DNA from: QYOJ01 sp043810345 | GTDB taxonomy: Bacteria > Bacteroidota > Bacteroidia > Bacteroidales > FEN-979 | Direction: 5' to 3' | NCBI GenBank assembly: GCA_043810345.1 | Contig: JBDROF010000050.1 | Coordinates: 1 to 54,891 of the forward strand | Length of the DNA stretch: 54,891 nt | Part shown: piece after piece, positions 34,139 to 43,324 of the stretch | How the letters are laid out: every line of letters starts with the position of its first letter | Numbering within the stretch: the stretch's first letter is position 1 | The notes under the pieces: model-generated | What the model saw: the letters and a program-made list of their open reading frames with translations, nothing else | What the model was told of the DNA's origin: nothing | The model's database searches: none | Program-made: the position numbers and the translations under genes

Positions 34139-37100
34139 ATGTCTGGAAAAAAGAATCACCGGCTCTTCACCCTCCTTCTCCGGATTACCCTACTCTCTTC
34201 TTCCCTCTTCCTTCTTCCCTCTTCCTTCTTTCCTCCCTCCCTCCACGCCCAGTTCTACAACGGCTCACAGCTGACCTTTGGGAAGAGCAGGGTACAGTTT
34301 AACGACTTCTTCTGGACTTACTTCCGGTTCGATAAATTCGATACCTATTTTTACTTAAACGGCAGGGAACTGGCCGAGTATACCGCCGCGTATGCAGATC
34401 AGCATATCCACAAGATCGAACTGACTCTACAATCAGGACTGGAGGATAAGATCCAGTTCATCATTTTCAACAACCTCTCCGACCTCAAACAGAGCAACAT
34501 CGGGCTTTATGGCGATTGGGACACCTATAACACGGGCGGAGTTACCCGGATCATCGGCGGACGGGTGCTACTCTATTTCGACGGCAACTTCGGCCATTTC
34601 GAAGAGCAGATCAGGGCGGGCATCGCCAGTGTGATCCTCAACCAGATGATGTACGGTACTGGCATCGGCGCACAGATCAAGAACAACGCCCTCTTCAACA
34701 TGCCGGAGTGGTACATGGGTGGACTGATCTCGTACATCTCTTCAGGGTGGGATACCGAGGTGGATAACATCGTCAGAGATGCGGTGCTGAGCGGCCGGTA
34801 CAAGAAATTCAACCGCCTTTCCGGGAAGGAGGCGGTGTGGGCCGGTCAATCTCTCTGGCATTACATCACGGTGAAGTACGGAGAGTCGGCCATCCCCAAC
34901 ATCGTTTATATGGCGAGGATGAACCGGAACATCGAAAAGGGCTTTCTTTACGTGCTGGGGATCCCTTACAAGACGCTGCTCAACGACTGGCTTTCCTATT
35001 ATTCACAGGTATACGCCAGTCAGGATGCCGGTCGGACCAATCCCGACGGCCGGTTGCTGAACCGGAGAAATAAACCAGACCGCGTTTACCGGCAGCTGAA
35101 ACTAAGTCAGGATGGCCGTTACATGGCCTATGCCACCCACCAGCTTGGGGTTTATAAGGTCTTCCTGATGGATACAGAAAGCGGAAGAAAACATCGGATT
35201 TTTCGCGGAGGATACCGGCTGGCAGAGCACCCCGACTATAGTTTTCCGATCCTGGCATGGCACCCATCAGGAGAGATCCTGGCGATCCTGGACGAACGCA
35301 AAGGAGAGAGCTGGCTCTATTTCTACGACCTGGTGGAGAAACGGAAAGAGTACCAGGTCCTGTACAATTTCCAGAAGATCCTGGATATCAGTTATTCGGG
35401 AGACGGACGCTACCTGGTTATGTCGGCCGTACAGAAAGGGCAGTCGGATATTTTTGTCTTCGACATTCCCGCCGGCTCCCATGATCAGCTGACCAACGAT
35501 AGGTACGATGATTTTTCCCCCCGTTTCCTGCCAGGTTCCTCCGAGATCATCTTCTCCTCTAACCGGGTAAGCGATACCGTGCGATTCTACGAAACCGTGA
35601 ATATCAATAAACTCACCTTCAATAACGACATCTTCATCTATAAATACCAGCCCAGGAGCCCCATCCTGAAACGGATTACCAACACCCCGCTTGCCAATGA
35701 GATCCAGCCCTTCCCCTATGCCGAAAATTTCCTATGCTATCTCAGCGATGCCAACGGGATCTACAACCGTTATATAGCCCGGTTCGATTCGACCATCGCA
35801 TTTATCGACACCACGACCCACTACCGTTACTTCGCCAACGCCTTTCCGGTGACCAACTATAAACGTAGCATCGTAGAACAGGATATCTCCATGCCTGCAG
35901 CTCGCATCGCGGAGGTGATGACGGGAGAACAGAACTCCCGGATGTACCTGATGGACCTGGTAAGGCCATTACACGTCTCAAAGGTTTCTCTTGTGCCCAC
36001 GAACTTCATGTCAAAGGAGATACGCGAGGCAGAGATCGAAGAGGCGATCAGCAGCGGTGACAGCACAGTTCAGGTTTCCCGGGAAGTGATTCGGAAGCAA
36101 AAGAGCCATTTCCGTACAGTGAGACTTAGTGATCTGATCCGGATAACGGAACAGGAAACCGAAGAGGACAGTGCTTACCTGCAAAGGATCCGGGAGCGGT
36201 ATGGCATTGGAACTCCTGCGGCTGACAGCACAGGTCTGGTCGCGCAATTCACCCTTGTTGCACAGGACTCTCTGAACAAGTATGCAAAAGCCAAAGCGCT
36301 GAATTACAATGTGGAATATCTCATTGATGAGATGGTCACTCAGATTGACTTCACTTACCTCAACACCTCTTACCAGCCCTTCAGCACAGGGACCCAACCC
36401 GTGTTTATCAATCCTGGCCTCAACGTATTCTTCATGATGGGTGTCACGGACCTGATGGAGGATTACCGGATCACCGGCGGGGTGCGTCTCAATTTCGACC
36501 TGGTGAACAACGAATACATCTTCAGTTATGGCAATTTCAAGCGCCGCCTCGACCACCAGATCCTTTACCACCGGGTGGGAGTGGATGATTTCGGTAATTA
36601 CTCTTACATTCGACATAAGGTCAATGAATTCTATTACATCGCCACTTACCCCCTGACCCCGGTGCTCAGCATCCGGGGGACCGCTTCGATCCGCTACGAC
36701 AGGGCAGTATTCCTCTCCACCGATCAGGCGAACCTACAGGAACCCGACGACCACAAGGTATGGGGGAGCATCAAGGGGGAACTTACTTACGACAATACCC
36801 GCAACTACGGAGTAAACCTCTACTACGGGACCCGCTACAAGATCTTCGGGGAGTATTACCAGCTGGTGAACCGCAGCGGTACCAACTTGGTGGTATTGGG
36901 GCTCGACTTCCGCCATTATCTGAAGCTTCACCGTACCATGATCTGGGCCAACCGGATAGCGGCCAGCACCTCTTTCGGGAGCAACAAGCTGGTCTATTAC
37001 ATGGGAGGTGTCGACAACTGGTTATGGCCGCGGTTCGACATGAACACGCCGGTGGCATTTGACCAGAACTATGTTTTTCAGACCCTGGCTACCAACATGC

Positions 37101-37489
37101 GGGGATTCAATCAGAACATCCGCAACGGGAACAGCTTCTTTGTGATTAACAGCGAAATCAGGATGCCGGTGTTCCGCTACTTTTTCAACCGCCCTATCCG
37201 TTCCGACTTCCTCAACACCTTCCAGATTGTAGCATTCGGCGACCTGGGAACAGCCTGGACGGGATCCAATCCCTGGTCGAAAGACAACCAGCTGTTCCGG
37301 GAGTACATTTACCGCAACCCGCTCTTCATCCAGGTAGAGATGATCAAGGATCCGCTGGTAGGGGGCTTCGGAGGTGGTCTCCGGTCACGGCTGCTTGGAT
37401 ACTTCATCCGGGCCGACCTCGCCTGGGGGGTGGAAGACGGAAGGATCAGGAAACCGATTTTTTATTTCTCACTGAGTCTCGACTTTTAG
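34139..37489 (+). CDS. Large secreted protein: degenerate peptidase-like + TolB-like propeller + OM barrel
   Basis: The 1116-aa protein starts with a signal peptide ending LHAQFYNG. Residues about 40-290 resemble gluzincin-peptidase-type domains, but the position of a HExxH motif is occupied by RAGIASVILNQM, so catalysis is unlikely. About 315-520 contain WD40/TolB-like propeller repeats (LSQDGRYMAYATHQLG, YDDFSPRFLPGSSEIIFSSNR). From about 735 to the end it is a surface-antigen-like outer-membrane barrel ending in Phe (FYFSLSLDF), the BAM-type C-terminus. Function is unknown. It may be an outer-membrane scaffold or an inactivated processing factor. The signal-peptide codons are a 14-bp tandem repeat. 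Confidence 0.75.
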   Translation: MSGKKNHRLFTLLLRITLLSSSLFLLPSSFFPPSLHAQFYNGSQLTFGKSRVQFNDFFWTYFRFDKFDTYFYLNGRELAEYTAAYADQHIHKIELTLQSGLEDKIQFIIFNNLSDLKQSNIGLYGDWDTYNTGGVTRIIGGRVLLYFDGNFGHFEEQIRAGIASVILNQMMYGTGIGAQIKNNALFNMPEWYMGGLISYISSGWDTEVDNIVRDAVLSGRYKKFNRLSGKEAVWAGQSLWHYITVKYGESAIPNIVYMARMNRNIEKGFLYVLGIPYKTLLNDWLSYYSQVYASQDAGRTNPDGRLLNRRNKPDRVYRQLKLSQDGRYMAYATHQLGVYKVFLMDTESGRKHRIFRGGYRLAEHPDYSFPILAWHPSGEILAILDERKGESWLYFYDLVEKRKEYQVLYNFQKILDISYSGDGRYLVMSAVQKGQSDIFVFDIPAGSHDQLTNDRYDDFSPRFLPGSSEIIFSSNRVSDTVRFYETVNINKLTFNNDIFIYKYQPRSPILKRITNTPLANEIQPFPYAENFLCYLSDANGIYNRYIARFDSTIAFIDTTTHYRYFANAFPVTNYKRSIVEQDISMPAARIAEVMTGEQNSRMYLMDLVRPLHVSKVSLVPTNFMSKEIREAEIEEAISSGDSTVQVSREVIRKQKSHFRTVRLSDLIRITEQETEEDSAYLQRIRERYGIGTPAADSTGLVAQFTLVAQDSLNKYAKAKALNYNVEYLIDEMVTQIDFTYLNTSYQPFSTGTQPVFINPGLNVFFMMGVTDLMEDYRITGGVRLNFDLVNNEYIFSYGNFKRRLDHQILYHRVGVDDFGNYSYIRHKVNEFYYIATYPLTPVLSIRGTASIRYDRAVFLSTDQANLQEPDDHKVWGSIKGELTYDNTRNYGVNLYYGTRYKIFGEYYQLVNRSGTNLVVLGLDFRHYLKLHRTMIWANRIAASTSFGSNKLVYYMGGVDNWLWPRFDMNTPVAFDQNYVFQTLATNMRGFNQNIRNGNSFFVINSEIRMPVFRYFFNRPIRSDFLNTFQIVAFGDLGTAWTGSNPWSKDNQLFREYIYRNPLFIQVEMIKDPLVGGFGGGLRSRLLGYFIRADLAWGVEDGRIRKPIFYFSLSLDF
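34197..34238 (+). repeat. 14-bp tandem repeat encoding the signal peptide core
   Basis: CTTCTTCCCTCTTC occurs twice exactly (34197-34210, 34211-34224), then once degenerately (CTTCTTTCCTCCCT, 34225-34238). It encodes the hydrophobic Ser/Leu/Phe/Pro core of the 1116-aa protein's signal peptide. Confidence 0.78.
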
Positions 37490-37490
37490 C

Positions 37491-37928
37491 ATGAAACCAA
37501 TCGATAATCGCATCCTCACCTTCATCCGGCAACACCATGTACTGAGCCTGGCCGTCAGCCGGGATAACATCCCTTGGTGTTGTTCCTGTTTTTATTGTTA
37601 CCTCCCCGGACAGAACCTTTTTATCTTTACCTCCGATCCCGATACCCGTCACGTTCAGGATTTCCTTTCGGGGGAGGAGGGACTGGTAGCCGGGACCATC
37701 GCCCTGGAGACCCGGGTAACCGGTAAGATCCGGGGGGTTCAGTTTGCCGGAACGATGCACAGACTGACAGGAGAGGAGCTGAAGGTAGCCAGGCAAGAAT
37801 ACCTTAATAACTTTCCCATCGCACGGCTAACCAAACTGTACCTCTGGGGTGTGAAACCCACCATCCTCAAACTCACCGATAACAGGCTGGGCTTCGGAAA
37901 GAAGCTTGAATGGCGGGATTCGGAATAA
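37491..37928 (+). CDS. YhbP/UPF0306-like FMN-binding split-barrel protein
   Basis: The 145-aa protein matches the pyridoxamine-5'-phosphate-oxidase-like split-barrel fold as in YhbP (UPF0306): VLSLAVSRDNIPWCCSCFY, LFIFTSDPDTRHVQDF, VAGTIALETRVTGKIRGVQF and the LTKLYLWGVKPTILKLTDNR end. The biochemical role is unknown; relatives bind flavin. The start lies 1 bp after the stop of the 1116-aa gene, so it is probably co-transcribed. Confidence 0.85.
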   Translation: MKPIDNRILTFIRQHHVLSLAVSRDNIPWCCSCFYCYLPGQNLFIFTSDPDTRHVQDFLSGEEGLVAGTIALETRVTGKIRGVQFAGTMHRLTGEELKVARQEYLNNFPIARLTKLYLWGVKPTILKLTDNRLGFGKKLEWRDSE

Positions 37929-38119
37929 CTGGCAGAAAATGAGCATATTAACAATGTACGAAAAAGAAAAAAGACTTATTAAGCCCTAAAATTTTTGAAT
38001 TCAAACATTTAGAGTTCACCACCCGGTTTCTGTTAATAAGTATTCCCCTATAAAACGTATCTTCGTAGTATATTGCGCTTGGAATTTTATTCCTCGGGAT
38101 TCTTTTTTAACATATTACA

Positions 38120-38131
38120 AACTAGCTAGTT
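38120..38131. promoter_or_regulatory. 12-bp perfect palindrome upstream of nrdJ, possible operator
   Basis: AACTAGCTAGTT is a perfect palindrome 33 bp before the nrdJ ATG. It lies in an AT-rich leader (37929-38164) with no B12-box recognisable. It does not match the NrdR box closely. Candidate only. Confidence 0.25.
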
Positions 38132-38164
38132 CAATTAAGCAAACCAACACAAACAGCGTGGTAA

Positions 38165-40846
38165 ATGGAAGAAGCTCCAATCGTTAAAACGCAGCAGCAG
38201 ACGGAGACGACTTATTATAACGAGGTGCTAAACAAAAGGATACGGCCTAAGGTAACGATGGACAATCTGGAGGCAAAGGATAAGAAGAAGTCGAGTGAGA
38301 AGAGTGAACCTGTTCTGAAGAGCTATTCATTTGAAGAGGTAGTTACAAAATCGACGGAATATTTTAATGGGGATAGTTTGGCCGCTAATGTGTGGGCAAA
38401 TAAATATGCACTAAAGGATTCGGACGGGAATCTCTATGAGTTGACCCCCGATGATATGCATCGCCGCATCGCCAGTGAGATTGCCAGGATCGAACTACGC
38501 TATCCCAATCCGATGAACGAAGAGGAAATCTTCGAGTTGTTACGGAACTTCCGGTATATTGTTCCACAGGGGAGTCCGATGGCCGGAATCGGGAACAACT
38601 TTCAGGTGGGTTCTCTATCCAATTGTTTCGTCATCGGAAACGATGGGTTAGCCGACTCCTACGGAGGCATCTTGAAGACAGATGAAGAGCAGGTGCAGCT
38701 GATGAAGAGGCGGGGCGGGGTAGGTCACGACCTTTCGCATATCCGGCCAAAGCACAGCACGGTCAAGAACAGCGCTCTCACCTCCACGGGCATCGTTCCC
38801 TTCATGGAGCGCTATTCAAACTCTACCCGTGAGGTGGCCCAGGAGGGGAGAAGAGGAGCCCTGATGCTCAGCATCTCCATTGTCCATCCCGATGCAGAGC
38901 ATTTCATTGATGTCAAAATGGAGACCGGGAAGGTCACCGGTGCGAACCTTTCGGTGAAGATCACCGATGAATTCATGAAGGCGGTGATCGAAGATGGGGA
39001 GTTCACACAACAGTACCCCGTGGAAGACAAAGAGCCGATAGTAAAAAAGACGATCCGTGCCCGCGACCTCTGGGCCAAGATTGTGTACAATGCCTGGAAA
39101 TCGGCCGAACCCGGGATTCTCTTCTGGGATACCATCCTTCGGGAATCACTCCCCGACTGTTACGGCGACCTTGGATTCAAAACGGTTTCGACCAACCCCT
39201 GTGGTGAGATTCCGTTATGTACTTACGACTCCTGCCGGCTGCTGGCGATCAACCTTTACAGTTACGTGGAAAATCCGTTTACCCGCGACGCCTACTTCAA
39301 CTCCGGTCTCTTCATCGACCATGTCCACAAAGCCCAGCGGATCATGGATGATCTCATTGACCTGGAGCTTGAAAAAGTGGACAAGATCCTCCAAAAGATC
39401 GACGCGGATCCGGAGATTGAGGAGATCAAAACCCGCGAACGGACTCTTTGGCTCAACATCAAGGAGAAAGCGATTCAGGGGCGGCGCACTGGCTTCGGTA
39501 TCACTGCCGAAGGCGATATGCTGGCCGCACTGAGCACCCGATACGGCTCCGATGAAGCCATCGACTTCTCAATGGAAGTGCATAAGATCCTCTCGATCGA
39601 AGCCTACCGCTCCTCTGTCATCATGGCCAGAGAAAGAGGCTCCTTCCCCTTGTATGATTCCGAGCGGGAGAAATCCAATCCCTTTGTCAAGCGGATCCAT
39701 GAATCGGCGCCCGATGTGTACGAAGATATGATAAAATACGGCCGGCGGAATATTGCTATGCTCACCATAGCTCCTACGGGCTCCGTCAGTATCCTGACCC
39801 AAACCACCTCGGGACTGGAGCCGGTCTTTGCCCTCTCCTACAAACGGCGCCGAAAAGTCAATCCCAATGACAAAAATGTGATCATCACCTTCACCGACGA
39901 AGTAGGAGATACCTGGGAGGAATTCCATGTGTTCCATCACAAGTTCGGCACCTGGCTCCGGATTAACGGTTACAGGGAGGAGGAGGTTTCCCACATGGGG
40001 GATGAGCAGCTGAAGGAGATCATCAAGAAGTCGCCTTTCCACCGGGCTACCACCAACGACATCGACTGGGTGGCCAAGGTGAAGATGCAGGGAGCGGTAC
40101 AGCAATGGGTCGATCATTCTATCAGCGTCACGGTAAACGTCCCGGTCGATACGCCCCAGGATATGATCGGCACTATTTACGAAACAGCCTGGAAGAGCGG
40201 CTGCAAGGGAATGACCGTCTACCGCGATGGCTCGCGGGCGGGCGTGCTGATCAACAACGACTCCAAAAAGGAGAAGGAGGAGGTGAACGAATTCCGGGAA
40301 ACTCGCGCACCACACAGGCCTGAGAGGCTGGAAGCCGAAATCGTCCGGTTCCAGAACGACAAAGAAAAATGGGTAGCTGTTGTAGGCCTGTTGAACGGTC
40401 GTCCCTACGAGATCTTTACCGGGCAGTCCGACGATTTCTGGATCCCCACCTGGGTGCAGAAGGGTTGGATCGTTAAGAGCCGGCCCGAAGGTCCCAAGTC
40501 GCGGTACGATTTTCAGTTCGAAGACCGGCAGGGATACAAGATCATTATCGAAGGGCTCTCCCGTTCGTTCGACAAAGAGTATTGGAATTACGCCAAGCTG
40601 ATCTCCGGGATCCTTCGTCACGGGATGCCGTTGCCCTTCGTGGTAAACCTCATTTCACAACTCCATTTTGAAACCGATTCGATCAACACCTGGAAAAATG
40701 GCGTGGAACGGGCGCTGAAGAAATTCATCCCCGACGGGACTAAAGCCGCTGAACGCGATTGTCCGAAATGTCATGAAAAAGGAGCCCTTATCTACGAAGA
40801 GGGGTGTGTCAGGTGCCGAAACTGCGACTACTCAAAGTGCAGCTAG
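38165..40846 (+). CDS. nrdJ: Adenosylcobalamin-dependent ribonucleotide reductase (class II)
   Basis: The 893-aa enzyme makes deoxyribonucleotides without oxygen using adenosylcobalamin. Active-site features: GSLSNCFV (first redox Cys near 153), STNPCGEIPL (Cys/Glu near 345-347) and TVYRDGSRAGVL. The N-terminal about 60 residues are a charged extension. The C-terminus carries a zinc-ribbon-like CPKCHEKGALIYEEGCVRC with CDYSKCS, typical of class II enzymes, for reduction of the active-site disulfide. It suggests growth with little or no oxygen and access to cobalamin. No B12 riboswitch was recognised upstream. Confidence 0.95.
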   Translation: MEEAPIVKTQQQTETTYYNEVLNKRIRPKVTMDNLEAKDKKKSSEKSEPVLKSYSFEEVVTKSTEYFNGDSLAANVWANKYALKDSDGNLYELTPDDMHRRIASEIARIELRYPNPMNEEEIFELLRNFRYIVPQGSPMAGIGNNFQVGSLSNCFVIGNDGLADSYGGILKTDEEQVQLMKRRGGVGHDLSHIRPKHSTVKNSALTSTGIVPFMERYSNSTREVAQEGRRGALMLSISIVHPDAEHFIDVKMETGKVTGANLSVKITDEFMKAVIEDGEFTQQYPVEDKEPIVKKTIRARDLWAKIVYNAWKSAEPGILFWDTILRESLPDCYGDLGFKTVSTNPCGEIPLCTYDSCRLLAINLYSYVENPFTRDAYFNSGLFIDHVHKAQRIMDDLIDLELEKVDKILQKIDADPEIEEIKTRERTLWLNIKEKAIQGRRTGFGITAEGDMLAALSTRYGSDEAIDFSMEVHKILSIEAYRSSVIMARERGSFPLYDSEREKSNPFVKRIHESAPDVYEDMIKYGRRNIAMLTIAPTGSVSILTQTTSGLEPVFALSYKRRRKVNPNDKNVIITFTDEVGDTWEEFHVFHHKFGTWLRINGYREEEVSHMGDEQLKEIIKKSPFHRATTNDIDWVAKVKMQGAVQQWVDHSISVTVNVPVDTPQDMIGTIYETAWKSGCKGMTVYRDGSRAGVLINNDSKKEKEEVNEFRETRAPHRPERLEAEIVRFQNDKEKWVAVVGLLNGRPYEIFTGQSDDFWIPTWVQKGWIVKSRPEGPKSRYDFQFEDRQGYKIIIEGLSRSFDKEYWNYAKLISGILRHGMPLPFVVNLISQLHFETDSINTWKNGVERALKKFIPDGTKAAERDCPKCHEKGALIYEEGCVRCRNCDYSKCS

Positions 40847-40860
40847 CGCTACGCTCAAGC

Positions 40861-41021
40861 ACCAATACCCAAATTCCAAATAACAAATAAGTTCCAATGA
40901 ACAAAACTCCAATGACCATTGATCTCACTCCTTTTACTACCTGCCCCCTCCGGGTAAGATGGTTTGGAGCTTTGAAAATTGTCATTTGGTTATTATTTGT
41001 TATTTGGCATTTGGATCTTGT
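40861..41021. repeat. AT-rich imperfect inverted-repeat element, copy 1
   Basis: The left arm (CCAAATAACAAATAA type) and right arm (ATTATTTGTTATTTGG) are complementary around a short GC-richer centre. The core ATTATTTGTTATTTG is shared exactly with copies at 45997 and 47653. It lies between convergent genes, so it could act as a bidirectional terminator. Confidence 0.75.
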
Positions 41022-41024
41022 GTA

Positions 41025-41429
41025 TTAAAACTGTTTCTTGTGGTAATCGAACGTCTGGCTATCACAGAACTTCTTGATCTTCCAGGCGATAACCAGGAAA
41101 GCGTCCAATTGATGTTTCCTGAACCAGGCAATAGCTGCTGGCTGTCCCTTGCAGGCATCCGCGAGTACAATCAGGAAGAGATGCTTGTTCGCTTTCAGCC
41201 ACAGGTAGGCTTTCGGGTCCTGAGATGTAACAGCGCTGTCGAAAGCAGCCAGGTGAAGATATCCGTTTTTCATCAGCCAGGAAAAGGCCTCGTCGCTGCC
41301 CCGCATGGCATGGGATAACGCTGCCACCTCCGGATACCCATTCTTGATGAACCAATCCACAATCTGCTGATTCCCTTCAAAGGTCTCTCCAAACGCCAAC
41401 CATATTTTTGCAGGGTAGTAAAAGGTCAT
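41025..41429 (-). CDS. Small helical protein with four 25-26-aa tryptophan repeats
   Basis: The 134-aa soluble protein has four tandem units spaced by tryptophans at 26, 51, 77 and 102: DWFIKNGYPEVAALSHAMRG, SWLMKNGYLHLAAFDSAV, LWLKANKHLFLIVLADACKG and AWFRKHQLDAFLVIAWKI. The consensus is xWLxKNGYxxLAxxxxAxxG, predicted as paired short helices forming a solenoid. I recall similar uncharacterised proteins in Bacteroidales but no function. The ATG (41429) abuts an 8-bp repeat array, and the stop abuts the AT-rich inverted repeat. It likely mediates protein contacts. Confidence 0.72.
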   Translation of the reverse strand: MTFYYPAKIWLAFGETFEGNQQIVDWFIKNGYPEVAALSHAMRGSDEAFSWLMKNGYLHLAAFDSAVTSQDPKAYLWLKANKHLFLIVLADACKGQPAAIAWFRKHQLDAFLVIAWKIKKFCDSQTFDYHKKQF

Positions 41430-41466
41430 GGGGTGATGAGGTGATGGGGTGATGAGGTCATAAGGG
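41430..41466 (+). repeat. 8-bp tandem repeat (GGGTGATG/AGGTGATG)
   Basis: GGGTGATG AGGTGATG GGGTGATG AGGTCATA fills the gap between the Trp-repeat gene start (41429) and the radical SAM gene end (41471). It is the reverse complement of the CATCACCYC theme inside the gene at 23506-23604, but with period 8 rather than 9. Confidence 0.72.
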
Positions 41467-41470
41467 GCTC

Positions 41471-42250
41471 TTATTGATAGACCTTAACCTTTATCCCCTT
41501 CTCCCTCACTTTTTCGGCTATTTTCTCCAACTCAAAGATAGGAATTTTTTCCAATTCGTGTACCGGGGTGGCACGTGCTATCGGATAGATCATCACCGAT
41601 TCAGGACCGATCTCCTGAAGCTTCTCAAGCCAGGCTGTCACTTCAGCACCGGTCGTGTTGTCGATTGGTTCACCCCTATACCGGCCCCGAATGAACATCG
41701 TTTGGATGATGACCTTCCCCTGGAAGCGTTTCAGATTCGCGACCAGGGAGTCAAAGGCAATGAGATCCATGGGGTTGTTCATCAAACGAAAAATCCGTTC
41801 GGTACCGCCATCGAGTTTCTGAATGTTGTTATCGAGCTTAAGGAGTGTCTGAAAAATCTCTTCGTTATGTACCATGCTGGCATTCGACAACACCGTCACC
41901 TTTGCCTCCGGGGCCAGTTCATCACGCAACCCGATCGTGTCGTCCACAATCTGCGGAAAACCGGGGTGAATAGTGGGCTCACCGTTCCCGGCATACGTGA
42001 TGGCATCGGGCAGGTAATCCTCCTCGGTCAACTGTTTCAGACACTTCTCCAGGTACCACCGGACCTCCTCCCGCGATGGAAGGTCAGGAGGGACGCCGGA
42101 TTGCGGTGGGGTCCAGCCACACTCACAGTAGATGCAGTTGAAAGTGCAATATTTGGTATGTTTTGGTAAGAGGTTGATGCCCAGGGAGAGCCCGAGGCGA
42201 CGACTGCGTACTGGACCGAACACCACTTCATGAAAAAGAAAACCGGCCAT
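41471..42250 (-). CDS. Radical SAM protein (COG0731-like)
   Basis: The 259-aa protein begins FHEVVFGPVRSRRLGLSLGI, then has the radical SAM cluster motif CTFNCIYC (Cys35, 39, 42) and a GNGEPTIHPGFPQI strand binding SAM. This N-terminal GPVRSRRLG pattern is a conserved subgroup of predicted Fe-S oxidoreductases. The reaction is unknown. The cluster motif is complete, so it is likely active. Confidence 0.9.
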   Translation of the reverse strand: MAGFLFHEVVFGPVRSRRLGLSLGINLLPKHTKYCTFNCIYCECGWTPPQSGVPPDLPSREEVRWYLEKCLKQLTEEDYLPDAITYAGNGEPTIHPGFPQIVDDTIGLRDELAPEAKVTVLSNASMVHNEEIFQTLLKLDNNIQKLDGGTERIFRLMNNPMDLIAFDSLVANLKRFQGKVIIQTMFIRGRYRGEPIDNTTGAEVTAWLEKLQEIGPESVMIYPIARATPVHELEKIPIFELEKIAEKVREKGIKVKVYQ

Positions 42251-42346
42251 GGAACTTCGTTAGAGAGGCAAAATTGTCATTTTTCTCCCGATTAACCTAC
42301 AACAACCTGTTGAAAAACTGTATTTTTATAGCCTAATCTGCTTCGT

Positions 42347-43321
42347 GTGACCACCCTTAACCAGATCAAAACTCCCGTTGCCGGACACCTGGCGACCTTC
42401 GACCAAAAATTCAACGTGTACCTCAAGAGCAAGGTCCTGCTGCTCGATACCATCACACGGTACATTTACAAACGAAAAGGAAAGCAGATCCGCCCGCTCT
42501 TTGTCTTTCTTTCCGCTGGCGTTTGCGGGGAGGTAAGAGAGAGCACCTACGTGGCTGCCTCCTTGATCGAGATGCTGCATACCGCTACTCTGGTCCATGA
42601 CGATGTGGTGGATGACTCCCACATGCGCCGGGGGATATTTTCGATCAACGCCCTCTGGAAAAACAAGATTGCAGTGTTGGTGGGAGATTTCCTTCTGTCG
42701 CGTGGCATGTTGCTGGCGCTGGATAAGGATGAATTCGGACTGTTGAAGATCGTTTCCCGTGCAGTGCAGGAGATGAGTGAAGGGGAGCTGCTGCAGATCG
42801 AAAAAGCTCGCAGGCTGGATATAAAAGAGGAGATCTACTTCGAAATCATCCGGAAAAAGACCGCTTCACTGATCGCTTCCTGTTGTGCTTGTGGGGCGGC
42901 TTCCGCCGGAACAGATCCGCAAACGGTGGAGCGGATGCGATTGTTTGGCGAATGTACCGGTATTGCTTTCCAAATCAAAGACGACCTTTTTGACTATGAA
43001 ACGGGCAACATAACGGGTAAGCCGAGCGGTATCGACATCCGGGACCAGAAGATGACCCTCCCGCTGATCTATCTTCTCAACCACTGCACAACAGCTGACA
43101 AGCACTGGATCATCACTGCCGTGAAGCATCACAACACCGATGCCGGCAGGGTGAAGCGTCTGGTGGAGATGGTGAAAGAGGTGGGCGGATTGGATTACGC
43201 CAGGGAGCAGATGCTCGCTTTCCGTGAGCAGGCGATCGGACTCATCAGTTCCTTTCCCTCATCTCCTTTCCGGGATTCCCTTGAAAATCTTGTGATCTTT
43301 ACTACTGAACGGACAACATGA
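42347..43321 (+). CDS. Polyprenyl diphosphate synthase (octaprenyl-type)
   Basis: The 324-aa trans-isoprenyl synthase has both aspartate motifs: LVHDDVVDDSHMRRG (first DDxxD region) and QIKDDLFDYE (second). Also visible are KRKGKQIRPLF and GDFLLSRG. It condenses FPP with IPP to long-chain prenyl diphosphate for respiratory quinones. It starts with GTG at 42347, since no ATG fits. It converges on the PhoR-like kinase with a 3-bp gap. Confidence 0.92.
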   Translation: MTTLNQIKTPVAGHLATFDQKFNVYLKSKVLLLDTITRYIYKRKGKQIRPLFVFLSAGVCGEVRESTYVAASLIEMLHTATLVHDDVVDDSHMRRGIFSINALWKNKIAVLVGDFLLSRGMLLALDKDEFGLLKIVSRAVQEMSEGELLQIEKARRLDIKEEIYFEIIRKKTASLIASCCACGAASAGTDPQTVERMRLFGECTGIAFQIKDDLFDYETGNITGKPSGIDIRDQKMTLPLIYLLNHCTTADKHWIITAVKHHNTDAGRVKRLVEMVKEVGGLDYAREQMLAFREQAIGLISSFPSSPFRDSLENLVIFTTERTT

Positions 43322-43324
43322 CCT

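Noticed and set aside
37929..38164. Cobalamin riboswitch upstream of nrdJ
   Set aside because: I could not find a B12 box or a convincing four-way junction by eye in this AT-rich leader.
39569..40621. 350-codon minus-strand frame opposite nrdJ
   Set aside because: Antisense shadow of a highly conserved enzyme gene with no homology of its own.
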